Shown piece by piece: positions 27,926 through 38,945 of a DNA stretch of 64,000 nucleotides; position 1 is the stretch's first letter, and the number at the start of each line of letters is the position of its first letter. This DNA is from Marinomonas aquiplantarum. Its GTDB lineage: Bacteria; Pseudomonadota; Gammaproteobacteria; Pseudomonadales; Marinomonadaceae. The notes under the pieces were generated by a model. It was not told the DNA's origin, made no database searches, and saw only the letters and a list, made by a program, of their open reading frames with translations. The translations under genes and the position numbers were made by a program. Location: positions 1-64,000 of the forward strand of contig NZ_QNRF01000011.1 of assembly GCF_003314975.1 (NCBI RefSeq), given 5' to 3'.

Positions 27926-30745
27926 ATGGATACCATTACCATACGCGGGGCCCGCACCCACAACCTGAAAAATGTGGATTTAGATATTCCAAGAGACAAG
28001 CTTGTGGTCATTACGGGGCTCTCAGGCTCAGGTAAATCCTCTCTCGCTTTTGACACCTTGTATGCTGAAGGACAACGTCGTTACGTTGAATCTTTATCAA
28101 CATATGCGAGACAGTTCTTGTCCATGATGGAAAAACCAGACATTGATCACATTGAAGGTTTGTCTCCGGCCATTTCCATTGAGCAAAAGTCTACGTCTCA
28201 TAACCCAAGATCAACGGTCGGCACCATCACCGAAATCTACGATTATTTGCGTTTGTTGTTCGCCCGCGCGGGTCAACCTCGTTGTCCAGACCATGGCGAA
28301 CCATTAGAAGCACAAACCATCTCGCAGATGGTGGATAAAGTCATTTCCTTGCCTGAAGACACTAAAATGATGTTGCTAGCGCCCATCGTTAAAGATCGCA
28401 AAGGTGAGCACTTACACACTATCAGTGACCTATTATCAAAAGGCTTTATTCGCGCTCGTATCGACGGCATTGTGGTCGACCTAGACGATGCGCCGGCGTT
28501 AGAGAAAAACAAGAAACACACTATTGAAGTGGTCATCGACCGCTTTAAAGTACGTGCAGATTTGCAGTTGCGCTTGGCAGAGTCTTTCGAAACCTGTTTG
28601 GAGTTGTCCGATGGCATCGCCAAAGCCATTAATATGGACGAGCCGGATGAGGAATACATTTTCTCCAGTAAATTTGCTTGTCCTGTTTGTGGTTACAGCT
28701 TAACGGAACTGGAGCCTCGCCTCTTCTCATTCAACAACCCAAACGGCGCTTGTCAGACTTGTGATGGCTTAGGTACGCATCAGATGTTTGATCCAGAGCG
28801 TATTATTCAGGATGACACCCTGACGTTAGCAGAAGGCGCCATTCGCGGTTGGGGACGACGCAGTATTTTCTACTATCAACAGCTGACAGCACTGGCGAAT
28901 CACTACGGCTTTGATATCGAAGCGCCTTACAAAGACATTCCTGACAATTTTAAAAAGCGCATTTTAAATGGCTCAGGCAGCGATAAGATCAGCTTCGTTT
29001 ACATTAATGAGCGTGGCGATAAGATGACTCGCTCCCATGCGTTTGAAGGTGTGATTCCGAATCTGCAACGCCGCTACCATGAAACTGAATCCGACAGTGT
29101 GCGCGATGACTTGGCTCAGTACATCAGTGTGCAACCTTGCCCAGAGTGTCACGGTTCACGTTTGAACCGTTCAGCACGTAATGTCTTCATTCAGGAACAA
29201 ACCCTACCTGAGATCGTCACCTACTCGATTTCTGACTGTTTGAATTACTTTGAGAATCTACAGTTAACCGGAGCCAAAGGCGAAATCGCCGCCAAGATTC
29301 TAAAAGAGATTCGCGATCGACTGACCTTCTTGGTCAATGTGGGTTTGGAATACCTGACCCTAGATCGTAAAGCGGACTCTTTATCCGGCGGGGAAGCACA
29401 ACGAATTCGACTGGCCAGCCAGATTGGCGCAGGCTTAGTTGGCGTCATGTATATTTTGGATGAACCTTCCATTGGTTTGCACCAGCGCGACAATGAGCGC
29501 TTGATCGCAACTCTGACTCGCCTTCGTGACTTGGGCAATACTGTGATTGTGGTAGAACATGATGAAGACGCCATTCGTATTGCTGATCATGTTGTGGACA
29601 TTGGCCCAGGTGCAGGTGTGCATGGTGGACAAGTGATTGCCAGCGGCACACCACAAGACATTATGGATTGTGAGTCGTCCATTACTGGTAAATTCCTAAC
29701 CGGTGAGCGCAAAATTCAAGTACCCGCTGTGCGTCATCCAGCGAAAGATGGCAAACATCTGAAGCTAATCGGCGCCACGGGTAATAATCTTAATAATGTG
29801 GATTTAAGCATTCCTCTTGGTGTTATGACGTGTGTGACAGGTGTGTCAGGCTCAGGTAAATCCACTTTAATCAATGGCACACTTTATCCATTGGCGGCGA
29901 CGGCATTAAATGGTGCAACTACCTTAAAACCAGCACCACACAGTAAAGTAGAAGGCATGGACGAGTTCGATAAATGTGTCGACATTGATCAGAGTCCTAT
30001 CGGTAGAACACCACGCTCAAACCCTGCCACTTACACTGGCATTTTTACCCCAATGCGTGAACTCTTCTCAGCGACACAGGAAGCACGCTCCCGTGGCTAT
30101 AAACCTGGGCGCTTTAGTTTCAACGTCAAAGGCGGCCGCTGTGAAGCCTGTCAGGGGGACGGTGTCATCAAGGTAGAAATGCACTTCTTACCCGATGTGT
30201 ATGTGCCTTGTGATGTGTGTAAAGGCAAACGCTATAACCGTGAAACCTTAGAAATTCATTACAAAGGCAAGAACATTCACGAATGCTTAGAAATGACCAT
30301 TGAAGACGCTCGTGAGTTCTTTGATCCCGTTCCATCCATCGCTCGAAAACTACAAACCTTGATTGACGTTGGTTTGGGTTACATTCGTTTAGGACAAGCA
30401 GCCACTACCTTGTCTGGTGGTGAGGCACAGCGCGTCAAACTGGCAAAAGAATTGTCTAAGCGTGATACCGGCAAGACCTTATACATTCTGGATGAGCCTA
30501 CTACTGGACTGCACTTTGCGGACATTGAGCAACTGCTTAAAGTACTGCATCGCTTGCGTGACCACGGTAATACCATAGTGGTGATTGAGCACAATCTGGA
30601 CGTAATCAAAACGGCCGATTGGATTGTTGATCTGGGCCCTGAAGGCGGCAGTGGTGGCGGTTACATCATTGCCGAAGGCACACCAGAAGAAGTTGCTAAG
30701 AAAGACAACTCTCATACGGCACGTTTCCTAAAAACCATGCTTTGA
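27926..30745 (+). CDS. uvrA: excinuclease ABC subunit A
   Basis: UvrA finds bulky DNA lesions and loads UvrB in nucleotide excision repair. The 939-residue protein has two ABC modules. The first Walker A is GLSGSGKSS (31-39) and the second is GVSGSGKST. Signatures are [11 protein letters not shown] and [11 protein letters not shown]. Zinc fingers CPVCG...CQTCDG and CEACQGDG...CDVCKG are complete. It is divergent from the MFS-ssb pair and controlled by the LexA box at 27855. No T-rich terminator follows; instead a 13-bp inverted repeat lies at 30775-30817. Confidence 0.98.
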   Translation: MDTITIRGARTHNLKNVDLDIPRDKLVVITGLSGSGKSSLAFDTLYAEGQRRYVESLSTYARQFLSMMEKPDIDHIEGLSPAISIEQKSTSHNPRSTVGTITEIYDYLRLLFARAGQPRCPDHGEPLEAQTISQMVDKVISLPEDTKMMLLAPIVKDRKGEHLHTISDLLSKGFIRARIDGIVVDLDDAPALEKNKKHTIEVVIDRFKVRADLQLRLAESFETCLELSDGIAKAINMDEPDEEYIFSSKFACPVCGYSLTELEPRLFSFNNPNGACQTCDGLGTHQMFDPERIIQDDTLTLAEGAIRGWGRRSIFYYQQLTALANHYGFDIEAPYKDIPDNFKKRILNGSGSDKISFVYINERGDKMTRSHAFEGVIPNLQRRYHETESDSVRDDLAQYISVQPCPECHGSRLNRSARNVFIQEQTLPEIVTYSISDCLNYFENLQLTGAKGEIAAKILKEIRDRLTFLVNVGLEYLTLDRKADSLSGGEAQRIRLASQIGAGLVGVMYILDEPSIGLHQRDNERLIATLTRLRDLGNTVIVVEHDEDAIRIADHVVDIGPGAGVHGGQVIASGTPQDIMDCESSITGKFLTGERKIQVPAVRHPAKDGKHLKLIGATGNNLNNVDLSIPLGVMTCVTGVSGSGKSTLINGTLYPLAATALNGATTLKPAPHSKVEGMDEFDKCVDIDQSPIGRTPRSNPATYTGIFTPMRELFSATQEARSRGYKPGRFSFNVKGGRCEACQGDGVIKVEMHFLPDVYVPCDVCKGKRYNRETLEIHYKGKNIHECLEMTIEDAREFFDPVPSIARKLQTLIDVGLGYIRLGQAATTLSGGEAQRVKLAKELSKRDTGKTLYILDEPTTGLHFADIEQLLKVLHRLRDHGNTIVVIEHNLDVIKTADWIVDLGPEGGSGGGYIIAEGTPEEVAKKDNSHTARFLKTML

Positions 30746-30774
30746 TGAAAGTATAGCTATTAAAAAAGCGCTCA

Positions 30775-30817
30775 ACTTATCCACCGATTTAATTTCCGTT
30801 TAGCTCGGTGGATAAGT
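30775..30817. repeat. 13-bp perfect inverted repeat containing TTATCCAC
   Basis: ACTTATCCACCGA (30775-30787) and TCGGTGGATAAGT (30805-30817) are perfect inverses separated by 17 nt. Each arm contains TTATCCAC, one base short of a DnaA box. There is no T run, so it is not a standard terminator for uvrA or for the convergent S41 gene. Confidence 0.7.
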
Positions 30818-30880
30818 ATTCCCCTAAGAGGCAGTGTAGCTGCTAAATCTTACTAACAAAGTAAAGAACAATTTCAAACC

Positions 30881-32083
30881 TCACCAATCCAATGCGAACT
30901 CTAATTGTTCATCAATCCTGTTACCTAATGCATCAGCGGTTGAATAAACTTCGTAGTCTGGCTTGATGCCTTTGCGGATAAAATCATGAGGTTCATTTAT
31001 AAAATCGTGCTTTGCTGATATCTGACACCAGTAGTTCCCACCTAAATCTAAATTTACTGGCATTCCTGAGCTCCCTGCTGACGTTTCGCCAATCAAAACG
31101 CAATTGTCTATTTGCTTAGCATATAAAAGAAAATCCTCGGCAGCTGAGATAGTTTCACAGTCCATTAATACGCATATTTTGTTTACTGATATAGGTCTAT
31201 CAGGAAAGACCGTTTCTGATTTTCCAACATACCAGTCAGAAGCATTGGCTGCCTGTTGACGAGGATCTAAATTATGAAAATAAGCCACTTGAAAGGCATT
31301 AAAGCTTAAGCTTCTCCAAGAGGCGCCCATAAGTTGTTTATGAGTTAAAATAGCTAATAACTTAGTAGCAAAGACACTATTCCCACCCGTATTCCCACGA
31401 ACATCAATGATTAACTTAGATATGCTAGCCAGTTTTCTTAGCTCCTGAATGACCAACTCAATGTCAGATTCATTTGCAAAGGAAGGAATATAAAGATAGC
31501 TAGTATCACGACTATAACAGTTCTTTATAGAATCAAAGCTTGGTTGACTTTGGCTCAATGGAAAAGTCTTCAAGTCAAATACACTCTCCAAAACAATCTC
31601 TTTCCTTAAACCATCTGGTGTGTTTATTACAATCCGTGGATTAGCAGAATATCGATTTGAAAGAAGATATTTTAATACTCTCGAAATGCCGTGGTTACGG
31701 GTAGAGAACGAGACTTGAGACAAATTATTCTGCATGACTTCAATAATAGGTTGTTCGTTCATTAAAAGTATCTCAGAACCAATTGGTATAGAATCTCGCA
31801 ACTGAACTAGATTATTCAATACAAGGCATTTCGAGTCTATGAGCTTGGTCTTCAGGCCGACACTCAGCAATGGGATCACATCTTTAGGAAACACATCTGT
31901 ATGCGCATCATTTAGACAATGTAATAACTTACGAAAAGCAGCATAAGTTGAATAATTTGAACGCTCTGATATCAATTCGAAAAATTGACGATCAAACTCG
32001 TCTCTGTGTTGGGTTGATGTGAAATTGGAGAAAAATTTATGCACATAACGCCAAAAAGTAAGCATGCTTTCTAAATCACTCAT
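30881..32083 (-). CDS. cytoplasmic S41-family (tail-specific protease-like) peptidase
   Basis: A 400-residue S41-like protein. A helical N-terminal domain ends in LNDAHTDVF (H61). A PDZ-like stretch follows (IPIGSEILLMNEQ), and then the core: LIIDVRGNTGGNS (about 224-236), the nucleophile S313 in TISAAEDF, and IGETSAGSSGM. The lysine of Prc/CtpA enzymes (GxxTxGK) is replaced by Ser, so it is closer to the S41B (tricorn/IRBP) type, where His and Ser are used. No signal peptide or membrane segment is seen, unlike most S41 proteases. The gene is isolated, AT-rich, and flanked by TTATCCAC motifs, which suggests acquisition. Confidence 0.75.
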   Translation of the reverse strand: MSDLESMLTFWRYVHKFFSNFTSTQHRDEFDRQFFELISERSNYSTYAAFRKLLHCLNDAHTDVFPKDVIPLLSVGLKTKLIDSKCLVLNNLVQLRDSIPIGSEILLMNEQPIIEVMQNNLSQVSFSTRNHGISRVLKYLLSNRYSANPRIVINTPDGLRKEIVLESVFDLKTFPLSQSQPSFDSIKNCYSRDTSYLYIPSFANESDIELVIQELRKLASISKLIIDVRGNTGGNSVFATKLLAILTHKQLMGASWRSLSFNAFQVAYFHNLDPRQQAANASDWYVGKSETVFPDRPISVNKICVLMDCETISAAEDFLLYAKQIDNCVLIGETSAGSSGMPVNLDLGGNYWCQISAKHDFINEPHDFIRKGIKPDYEVYSTADALGNRIDEQLEFALDW

Positions 32084-32406
32084 TCATACCATCCCTATAT
32101 TCAATGACTGACTAACAAGTTCAGTATCAACACTTGTCACTTGAATTCAAGAGATTAAAACTAATAAGCAAATTATCCACTCACAACTTAACCTAAGACT
32201 CTTGCTAAGTGAGAGGTTAATAAGTTTGTGCTTATAGACAGGCTTTTCAACAATTTGAGATTTTCGTGTATCAAACCGATATTGTGGATAACTGATCGGC
32301 ACACTAAATGAAGATGAATAAGAGAAGATAATGAACGAAAAGAGGCTTTAGTAAGGCACAAAAAAAACCGGACTCAAGAGTCCGGTTTTTTAATTACATA
32401 CTGATA
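32084..32406. other. 323-bp AT-rich non-coding spacer with nested inverted repeats
   Basis: No convincing gene lies here. It contains the palindrome CTTGAATTCAAG (32140-32151), a TTATCCAC at 32173-32180 and a perfect inverted DnaA box TGTGGATAA at 32283-32291. A nested imperfect stem runs from ATAAGCA (32164-32170) with CACAACTTAACCT to AGGTTAATAAGTTTGTG and CTTAT (to about 32235). The rplQ terminator is at its right end. It may hold the S41 promoter, but I see no strong -35/-10 pair. Confidence 0.5.
32362..32392 (-). terminator. terminator of the alpha operon after rplQ
   Basis: A near-perfect palindrome AACCGGACTC-AA-GAGTCCGGTT with long A and T runs lies just after the rplQ stop. It ends the spc-alpha transcript before the S41 region. 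Confidence 0.9.
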
Positions 32407-32784
32407 TTACTCAGCGGCTTCAGTTTCTGGTCGATCGACCAATTCCACGTAAGCCATAGGTGCGTTGTCACCTGTACGGAATCCACATTTCAAAATGCGA
32501 ATGTAACCGCCAGGACGAGCTTGGTAACGAGGACCAAGTTCTGAGAACAATTTACCTACTGCGTCTTTGCTACGAGTACGAGCAAAGGCAAGGCGACGAT
32601 TCGCTACGGAATCAACTTTCGCCAATGTGATCAAAGGCTCTGCAACACGGCGCAATTCTTTTGCTTTAGGCAACGTTGTTTTAATAACTTCGTGCTCAAA
32701 CAAAGAAGCAGCCATATTTTTGAACATCGCTTTACGATGCGAGCTAGTACGGTTTAAGTGACGTCCACTCTTACGATGACGCAT
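32407..32784 (-). CDS. rplQ: 50S ribosomal protein L17
   Basis: L17, 125 residues, last gene of the alpha operon. The N-terminus [20 protein letters not shown] and the middle segment [21 protein letters not shown] are diagnostic. It lies 42 nt after rpoA and is followed by a strong terminator. Confidence 0.98.
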   Translation of the reverse strand: MRHRKSGRHLNRTSSHRKAMFKNMAASLFEHEVIKTTLPKAKELRRVAEPLITLAKVDSVANRRLAFARTRSKDAVGKLFSELGPRYQARPGGYIRILKCGFRTGDNAPMAYVELVDRPETEAAE

Positions 32785-32826
32785 TTTACATTCCTTACCA
32801 AACTACGGTGGTCAGGGAACAATGAC

Positions 32827-33831
32827 CTAGCGAGCTAGAACTTTGCTATCGTCTTTCAAACTAGCTGGTGGCCAGTTTTCTAGACGCATTCCCAAAGACA
32901 AACCACGCTGTGCTAAAACATCTTTGATTTCAGTTAACGACTTCTTACCTAGGTTAGGCGTCTTAAGAAGCTCAACCTCAGTACGTTGAATCAAATCACC
33001 GATGTAATAAATGTTCTCTGCTTTTAAACAGTTAGCACTGCGAACGGTCAATTCAAGATCATCAACCGGGCGTAGCAAAATTGGATCAATCTCATCCTCT
33101 TCTTCTTCAACTGGTGCTTCGCTTTCGCTTTCAAGCGCAACGAATACCGCAATTTGTTGTTGAAGAATAGTCGCTGCACGACGAATCGCTTCTTCAGGAT
33201 CGATCGTACCGTTGGATTCGATGTCTAGCACCAATTTATCCAAGTCTGTACGTTGCTCTACACGAGCGTTATCGACACTGTAAGCCACACGACGAACAGG
33301 GCTGAATGAGGCATCCAGTTGCAAGCGACCAATTGGACGAGTCTCATCGTCGCCAGCAACACGAGCATCAGCAGGCTCATAACCACGGCCACGAGCGACT
33401 TTGATCTGCATAGTTAACTCTGCAGTATCATCCAAGTGCGCAATAACGTGATCCGGGTTAGCGATCTCTGCGTCAGCAACTAACTGGATGTCCCCAGCCG
33501 TTACGACACCAGGACCTTTTTTACTTAGAGTAAGAGTTGCTTCATCTTGCCCGTGTAGAGCGATCGCAACTCCTTTCAGGTTAAGAAGAATTTCAATTAC
33601 ATCTTCTTTAACCCCTTCGATTGCGCTGTATTCGTGTAATACACCGTCGATTTCGACTTCAACAATCGCACAACCTGGCATAGAAGATAAAAGAATGCGA
33701 CGCAACGCATTACCCAAAGTATGACCAAAACCACGTTCTAGCGGTTGTAGCGTAACTTTAGCGCGCGTTTTGCCTAATTCCTGAACTTCAATGTTGCGTG
33801 GGGTTAACAATTCGCTCACTGAACGCTGCAT
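32827..33831 (-). CDS. rpoA: RNA polymerase subunit alpha
   Basis: Alpha subunit, 334 residues. The N-terminal domain ([20 protein letters not shown]) forms the dimer that nucleates polymerase assembly. An acidic linker (EEEEDEID) precedes the C-terminal domain (about 250-320, [17 protein letters not shown] and [13 protein letters not shown]), which binds UP elements and activators. It lies between rpsD and rplQ as usual, so its level is tied to ribosomal protein synthesis. Confidence 0.99.
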   Translation of the reverse strand: MQRSVSELLTPRNIEVQELGKTRAKVTLQPLERGFGHTLGNALRRILLSSMPGCAIVEVEIDGVLHEYSAIEGVKEDVIEILLNLKGVAIALHGQDEATLTLSKKGPGVVTAGDIQLVADAEIANPDHVIAHLDDTAELTMQIKVARGRGYEPADARVAGDDETRPIGRLQLDASFSPVRRVAYSVDNARVEQRTDLDKLVLDIESNGTIDPEEAIRRAATILQQQIAVFVALESESEAPVEEEEDEIDPILLRPVDDLELTVRSANCLKAENIYYIGDLIQRTEVELLKTPNLGKKSLTEIKDVLAQRGLSLGMRLENWPPASLKDDSKVLAR

Positions 33832-33864
33832 AGATCCACCTATTTCTTAATCCCAATCACCGAC

Positions 33865-34485
33865 TTACTTAGAGTAAAGTTCGACGATTAGGTTCTCATT
33901 AATTTCAGCTGATAAATCGGCACGTTCTGGAGCAGCTTTGAAAGTTGCTTCCAATTTAGTTGCATCAACTTCGATCCAATGGATCGGCGCGCGATTTTTA
34001 GATAGCTCTAGTGCGCTTTGTACACGCAATTGCTTCTTAGCTTTTTCACGGATAGACACAACATCACCAGCTTTCACTTGGTAAGATGGAATGTTAACCG
34101 TTGCACCGTTTACTAGAATGCCTTTATGGCCTACTAGTTGACGAGCTTCCGCACGTGTAGAACCAAAACCTGCGCGGTATACAACGTTATCTAAACGTGA
34201 TTCCAAAAGTTGCAAAAGGTTTTCGCCAGTTGCGCCTTTTAGACGAGCTGCAGATTTGTAGTAGTTACGGAATTGTTTTTCAAGAACACCGTACATACGA
34301 CGTACTTTTTGTTTCTCACGTAATTGCAAGCCGTAATCAGAAAGACGTCCGCGACGTGCACCGTGCACACCAGGAACTGTTTCTGCTTTACATTTAGACT
34401 CAAGAGCGCGTGAACCGCTCTTCAATTGCAAGTCGGTACCTTCACGACGAGACAACTTACAAGTTGGACCTATATAACGAGCCAT
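33865..34485 (-). CDS. rpsD: 30S ribosomal protein S4
   Basis: S4, 206 residues, initiates 16S 5'-domain assembly. It starts [19 protein letters not shown], and an S4 RNA-binding domain ([20 protein letters not shown]) spans about 95-155. In E. coli S4 represses the alpha operon by binding its leader; the rpsM leader here has a matching position and strong stem. Confidence 0.99.
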   Translation of the reverse strand: MARYIGPTCKLSRREGTDLQLKSGSRALESKCKAETVPGVHGARRGRLSDYGLQLREKQKVRRMYGVLEKQFRNYYKSAARLKGATGENLLQLLESRLDNVVYRAGFGSTRAEARQLVGHKGILVNGATVNIPSYQVKAGDVVSIREKAKKQLRVQSALELSKNRAPIHWIEVDATKLEATFKAAPERADLSAEINENLIVELYSK

Positions 34486-34501
34486 ATGTCTGTCTCCTCA
34501 A

Positions 34502-34894
34502 TTAAACGCGACGTTTCTTAGGTGGACGGCAACCGTTGTGCGGGATTGGCGTCACATCTGTGATGTTATTGATACGCAAGCCCAATGCATTCAATGCACG
34601 AACTGCGGACTCACGACCAGGACCAGGGCCCTTGATCATTACGTCTACGTTTTTAAGGCCGAATTCTTGTGCGACAGCACCGGCACGTTCCGCTGCTACT
34701 TGAGCTGCGAATGGTGTACTTTTTCGAGAACCGCGAAAACCAGAACCACCGGCAGTCGCCCAAGACAATGCATTGCCTTGACGGTCGGTGATAGTCACGA
34801 TCGTGTTGTTAAATGACGCGTGTACATGAGCAACACCGTCGACAACCGTCTTTTTGACTTTTTTCTTGGTATTGCGCGTAGCTGGCTTAGCCAT
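34502..34894 (-). CDS. rpsK: 30S ribosomal protein S11
   Basis: S11, 130 residues, lines the mRNA exit platform of the 30S subunit. Signature residues [18 protein letters not shown] and the basic end [12 protein letters not shown] are present. It lies 16 nt before rpsD. Confidence 0.99.
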   Translation of the reverse strand: MAKPATRNTKKKVKKTVVDGVAHVHASFNNTIVTITDRQGNALSWATAGGSGFRGSRKSTPFAAQVAAERAGAVAQEFGLKNVDVMIKGPGPGRESAVRALNALGLRINNITDVTPIPHNGCRPPKKRRV

Positions 34895-34960
34895 ATTGCA
34901 CTTTCCTATTTAATGCTCAGCTCTAGCGATTTTTTTCAGCTAGAGCGAAACGCGTTTATA

Positions 34961-35317
34961 TTACTTACGAATAGGCTTACGAGGGCCTTTTCGTGTACGA
35001 GCGTTCGTTTTGGTACGTTGACCACGAACTGGTAGGCTGCGGCGATGACGAATCCCGCGATTACAACCTAGGTCCATCAAACGTTTGATAGACATACTGA
35101 CTTCACGTCGTAAGTCACCCTCTACAGTATACTTAGCAACTTCGCCACGAAGCTCATCAAGGATATCATCACTTAAAGAGCCTATTTTCGCAGTTTCTGC
35201 AACACCCGTAGCGGCGCAAATTGCGCGCGAACGTGTGCGACCAATTCCGAAGATGTAAGTCAGAGAAATGACCGCATGTTTATTGTCAGGAATATTGACA
35301 CCGGCTATACGAGCCAT
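34961..35317 (-). CDS. rpsM: 30S ribosomal protein S13
   Basis: S13, 118 residues, contacts P-site tRNA and the B1 intersubunit bridge. It begins [19 protein letters not shown] and ends with the basic [18 protein letters not shown] tail. It heads the alpha operon (rpsM-rpsK-rpsD-rpoA-rplQ) after a 121-nt leader that can fold strongly. A GGAG site lies 8 nt before the ATG. Confidence 0.99.
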   Translation of the reverse strand: MARIAGVNIPDNKHAVISLTYIFGIGRTRSRAICAATGVAETAKIGSLSDDILDELRGEVAKYTVEGDLRREVSMSIKRLMDLGCNRGIRHRRSLPVRGQRTKTNARTRKGPRKPIRK

Positions 35318-35438
35318 TCACTTTACTCCGTTGTTATTGATGATTAATTCATCACTTTACTTTCATGAGGGCGGCTGATTATGCCTACATTTGCAGGATA
35401 AATCAACCACCCATTCCCATCGTCGAGAAATCTCGTTA
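35318..35438 (-). promoter_or_regulatory. putative S4-responsive alpha-operon leader
   Basis: The rpmJ-rpsM spacer is 121 nt. GGGCGGCTGATT (35369-35380) can pair over 12 bp (two as G-U wobbles in the minus-strand RNA) with AATCAACCACCC (35401-35412). An inner CCTGC/GTAGG stem and a separate TGATGA-ATTAA-TCATCA stem lie near the start codon. In E. coli S4 controls translation through a pseudoknot at this position. The sequence does not closely match that element, so the call rests on place and folding. Confidence 0.4.
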
Positions 35439-35552
35439 TTAGCCTTGACGCTGCTTGTGACGAGGCTCAACACAAATCACTCGAACTGAACCGTTACGAC
35501 GAACGATTTTGCAGTTACGACAGATTTTCTTTACAGATGCACGTACTTTCAT
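35439..35552 (-). CDS. rpmJ: 50S ribosomal protein L36
   Basis: A 37-residue protein beginning [19 protein letters not shown] and ending [10 protein letters not shown]. It is the zinc-containing form: Cys11, Cys14, Cys27 and His32 are all present. It lies 19 nt after secY, its usual place, and is followed by the alpha-operon leader. Two in-frame stops occur in tandem. Confidence 0.97.
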   Translation of the reverse strand: MKVRASVKKICRNCKIVRRNGSVRVICVEPRHKQRQG

Positions 35553-35571
35553 GTTCAACTCCAACCTATGC

Positions 35572-36903
35572 TTAACGCATTAGGCCATTTGGACCATAAC
35601 CAGTCAGATTAGACTTCTTCATTAATGATTCGTATTGCTGACTCATCAAATGACTTTGTACTTGCGACATAAAGTCCATAACAACCACCACTACGATCAA
35701 CATAGAGGTGCCGCCAAAGTAGAACGGAACGTTCCACGCAACAACAAAGAATTGAGGCATCAGAGACACTAGGGTGATGTACAAAGCACCAAACAGTGTC
35801 AAACGAGTCATTACTCCATCAATATATCGAGCAGTATGATCGCCTGGACGAATACCCGGTAAAAAAGCACCGGATTTTTTCAGGTTATCTGCCACATCTT
35901 TAGGGTTGAACACTAGGGCTGTATAGAAAAAGCAAAAGAAAACAATTGCGATCGCAAACAACAGCACATAGAGCGGTTGCCCAGGAGCCAGTGCCAAAGA
36001 AATATTTTGCAACCATTCCATGCCTTCACCTTGACCGAACCATTGGCCGATCGAAGCTGGGAACAACAGAATACTGGAAGCAAAGATTGGCGGGATAACA
36101 CCAGCCATATTTACTTTAAGAGGCAAATGACTCTTTTGTGCAGCAAACACCTTTTTGCCTTGCTGACGCTTAGCATAGTTAACCGTAATACGACGCTGAC
36201 CACGTTCGATGAAAACAACGAATGCGATGGTCGCAATGGCTAAAATACCAATCAGCAACAAAGCTAATATATTAATATCGCCTTGACGAGCCGACTCAAA
36301 TGAGCGACCTAGAGCGGATGGTAGACCAGCAACGATACCGGCAAAGATCAGAATGGAAATACCATTACCAATACCTTTCTCAGTAACTTGCTCACCTAAC
36401 CACATTAAGAAGACAGTACCAGCAACCAAGGTCACAACAGCAACCGCATAGAATTCCATGCCTGTACTGAATGAGATGCCTTGACTAGCCAAGCCAACCG
36501 CCATAGAGGCTGATTGGACTAAGGCAAGAAGCACGGTACCGTAACGGGTGTATTGGGTAATCTTACGACGACCCGCTTCACCTTCTTTCTTTAATTGCTC
36601 TAGCTGCGGACTCACGACCGTCAATAACTGCATAATAATTGAGGCAGAAATATAAGGCAGGATCCCAAGCGCGAAAATACTCATACGCTCAAGAGCGCCA
36701 CCTGAGAATACGTTAAATAAACTCAGTATTGTGCCTTCATTTTGATCAAACAGTGCTGACAATCTATCTGGGTTGATACCCGGAACCGGAATGTGTGCAC
36801 CAATTCGATATACAATAATTGCCAAGAACACAAAGCGGATGCGAGCCCAAAGCTCGCTCAATCCGTTTTGCATGCCGGCAGGTAGTGAGCCACGCTTTGC
36901 CAT
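35572..36903 (-). CDS. secY: protein translocase subunit SecY
   Basis: SecY, 443 residues with ten transmembrane helices, forms the Sec channel with SecE (also in this window) and SecG. The plug and first-helix region ([14 protein letters not shown]) and the cytoplasmic loop ending [12 protein letters not shown] are characteristic. It sits between rplO and rpmJ in the spc operon, with the start touching the rplO stop. Confidence 0.99.
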   Translation of the reverse strand: MAKRGSLPAGMQNGLSELWARIRFVFLAIIVYRIGAHIPVPGINPDRLSALFDQNEGTILSLFNVFSGGALERMSIFALGILPYISASIIMQLLTVVSPQLEQLKKEGEAGRRKITQYTRYGTVLLALVQSASMAVGLASQGISFSTGMEFYAVAVVTLVAGTVFLMWLGEQVTEKGIGNGISILIFAGIVAGLPSALGRSFESARQGDINILALLLIGILAIATIAFVVFIERGQRRITVNYAKRQQGKKVFAAQKSHLPLKVNMAGVIPPIFASSILLFPASIGQWFGQGEGMEWLQNISLALAPGQPLYVLLFAIAIVFFCFFYTALVFNPKDVADNLKKSGAFLPGIRPGDHTARYIDGVMTRLTLFGALYITLVSLMPQFFVVAWNVPFYFGGTSMLIVVVVVMDFMSQVQSHLMSQQYESLMKKSNLTGYGPNGLMR

Positions 36904-37338
36904 TTATTCCTCGACTTTTCCGCCAGCTGCTTCGATAGCGGCACGAGCACCTTTAGTCACTTTAAGACCACGTACGGTAATCGCTTTGTCGATAGAACCA
37001 GACAAGATTACACGAGCAGTTTTAATCTGATGACCTAGAATGTCGGCGCTTTTCAGAGCAGCCAAATCTACAACTTCAGCATTTACAGCAGCAAGCTCGT
37101 TTAAACGAACCTCAGCAACATACTTTGCCTGACGCGAAGTGAAACCAAATTTTGGCAGACGCTTCTGCAAAGGCATTTGACCGCCTTCAAAACCAGGTTT
37201 TACTGAGCCACCGGAGCGAGACTTAAGACCTTTATGGCCACGTCCACCCGTTTTGCCCAAGCCGCTACCAATGCCGCGACCTACACGTTTAGGAGCATGC
37301 TTGCTACCTTCGCCAGGACGAAGTGTATTTAAGAACAT
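36904..37338 (-). CDS. rplO: 50S ribosomal protein L15
   Basis: L15, 144 residues, late-assembly 50S protein. The glycine/arginine-rich N-terminus ([20 protein letters not shown]) is typical. It ends directly before the secY ATG, and 1 nt separates it from rpmD. Confidence 0.99.
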   Translation of the reverse strand: MFLNTLRPGEGSKHAPKRVGRGIGSGLGKTGGRGHKGLKSRSGGSVKPGFEGGQMPLQKRLPKFGFTSRQAKYVAEVRLNELAAVNAEVVDLAALKSADILGHQIKTARVILSGSIDKAITVRGLKVTKGARAAIEAAGGKVEE

Positions 37339-37339
37339 G

Positions 37340-37525
37340 TTACTCTCCTACCACTTTAACCATGTAATAAACTTTATTAACCATGCCACGTACAGATGGA
37401 GTATCTTCCAACTCACGTGTTTGGCCAACTTTACGCAAACCCAAGCCTTTAACTGTTTCACGGTGCTTTGGAAGACGACCGATCGGGCTACGGGTTAGTT
37501 GAACTGTGATGGTTTTATTCGCCAT
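37340..37525 (-). CDS. rpmD: 50S ribosomal protein L30
   Basis: L30, 61 residues. The segments [20 protein letters not shown] and LGLRKVG are diagnostic. It lies between rpsE (6 nt upstream) and rplO in the spc operon. Confidence 0.98.
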   Translation of the reverse strand: MANKTITVQLTRSPIGRLPKHRETVKGLGLRKVGQTRELEDTPSVRGMVNKVYYMVKVVGE

Positions 37526-37531
37526 GACACA

Positions 37532-38032
37532 TTACCCCAAAATTTGATCGACAGACTTGCCGCGTTTAGCCGCAATTTGCTCAGGCGCTTTCATGTCCTG
37601 CAGACCTTTAATCGTAGCGCGAACTACGTTTACTGGGTTTGTAGAACCGTAACATTTCGCCAATACGTTGTGTACGCCAGCGATTTCAAGAACCGCACGC
37701 ATAGCACCACCGGCGATGATACCTGTACCTTGAGAAGCAGGTTGCATGTATACATTTGAAGAACCATGCGTTGCTTTCACAGGATACTGAAGAGTATCGC
37801 CATTTAATTTAACAGAAACCATGTTGCGGCGAGCCTGCTCCATTGCTTTCTGAATAGCTTGAGGCACTTCGCGCGCTTTACCGCGACCGAAGCCAACCTT
37901 GCCATTTCCATCACCAACGACTGTCAAAGCTGTGAAAGAGAAGATACGACCACCCTTTACAACTTTAGCAACGCGGTTTACTTGAACTAGCTTCTCTTGG
38001 AGGTCGCTAGTTTGTTGATCATTAACTGCCAT
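37532..38032 (-). CDS. rpsE: 30S ribosomal protein S5
   Basis: S5, 166 residues, involved in decoding fidelity at the mRNA entry channel. The N-terminal double-stranded RNA-binding fold ([19 protein letters not shown]) and the [14 protein letters not shown] loop, where spectinomycin-resistance changes occur in E. coli, look wild-type. Confidence 0.99.
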   Translation of the reverse strand: MAVNDQQTSDLQEKLVQVNRVAKVVKGGRIFSFTALTVVGDGNGKVGFGRGKAREVPQAIQKAMEQARRNMVSVKLNGDTLQYPVKATHGSSNVYMQPASQGTGIIAGGAMRAVLEIAGVHNVLAKCYGSTNPVNVVRATIKGLQDMKAPEQIAAKRGKSVDQILG

Positions 38033-38042
38033 TTGCTACCCC

Positions 38043-38393
38043 TTAGAACTCTAGACCGGCTTCACGTGCAGCATCAGCAAGAGCTTGAACGCGGCCATGG
38101 TATTTGAAGCCAGAACGGTCAAATGCGACCGAAGTGACGCCTGCTTCTTTAGCGCGAGTAGCAATCAAAGTACCAACTTGTGTAGCTGCTTCTTTGTTAC
38201 CAGTCGCTGTAGCACGTAGAGTTTCTTCCACTGTAGAAGCGCTTGCTAGCACTTTAGTTCCACAAGGAGAAATTACTTGAGCATACATATGGCGTGGTGT
38301 GCGATGTACAGTAAGACGATTCGCACCTAATTCACGAATATGCAAACGCGCACGACGTGCACGACGAATTCGAGATTGTTTTTTAGTGTTCAT
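38043..38393 (-). CDS. rplR: 50S ribosomal protein L18
   Basis: L18, 116 residues, binds 5S rRNA with L5 and L25. The basic N-terminus ([20 protein letters not shown]) and the end [20 protein letters not shown] are diagnostic. It lies between rplF and rpsE with short gaps. Confidence 0.99.
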   Translation of the reverse strand: MNTKKQSRIRRARRARLHIRELGANRLTVHRTPRHMYAQVISPCGTKVLASASTVEETLRATATGNKEAATQVGTLIATRAKEAGVTSVAFDRSGFKYHGRVQALADAAREAGLEF

Positions 38394-38403
38394 GAATGCC
38401 TAC

Positions 38404-38937
38404 CTACTTCTTCTTAGCTTCTTTACGACGAATAATTTCGTCAGCATAGCGAACACCTTTACCTTTATAAGGCTCAGGCGGACGGAAACCGCGAACTTCT
38501 GCAGCTACCTGACCAACGGCTTGTTTATCAATGCCTTTGATCACGATTTCTGTTTGCGAAGCACATTCAGCTGTTACGCCTTCAGGTAGTTCATAATCTA
38601 CTGGGTGAGAAAAACCCAAAGACAGGTTAAGTACTTTACCTTTTAGGGCAGCACGGTAACCGACACCTTGAAGAATCAATCGTTTCTCGAAACCTTGGCT
38701 TACACCAACAACCATGTTGTTAACCAGAGCACGAGTCGTACCAGCTAGGGCACGGCTTTGTTTAGCACCATCGCGTGCAGCGAAAGTGATAACGTTATCT
38801 TCTTTAGACACTTGAACGCTTGTGTGAACGTTAAACTCTAGAGAACCTTTACCGCCTTTTACAACAACGTTTTGGCCATTTAGAGTCAAATCTACACCAC
38901 TAGGAAGCGTCACCGGACTATTAGCAACTCGAGACAT
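38404..38937 (-). CDS. rplF: 50S ribosomal protein L6
   Basis: L6, 177 residues, with the two repeated domains typical of the family. [19 protein letters not shown] and the C-terminal [15 protein letters not shown], which touches the sarcin-ricin loop region, are clear. It follows rpsH after 8 nt. Confidence 0.99.
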   Translation of the reverse strand: MSRVANSPVTLPSGVDLTLNGQNVVVKGGKGSLEFNVHTSVQVSKEDNVITFAARDGAKQSRALAGTTRALVNNMVVGVSQGFEKRLILQGVGYRAALKGKVLNLSLGFSHPVDYELPEGVTAECASQTEIVIKGIDKQAVGQVAAEVRGFRPPEPYKGKGVRYADEIIRRKEAKKK

Positions 38938-38945
38938 ACTAACTC

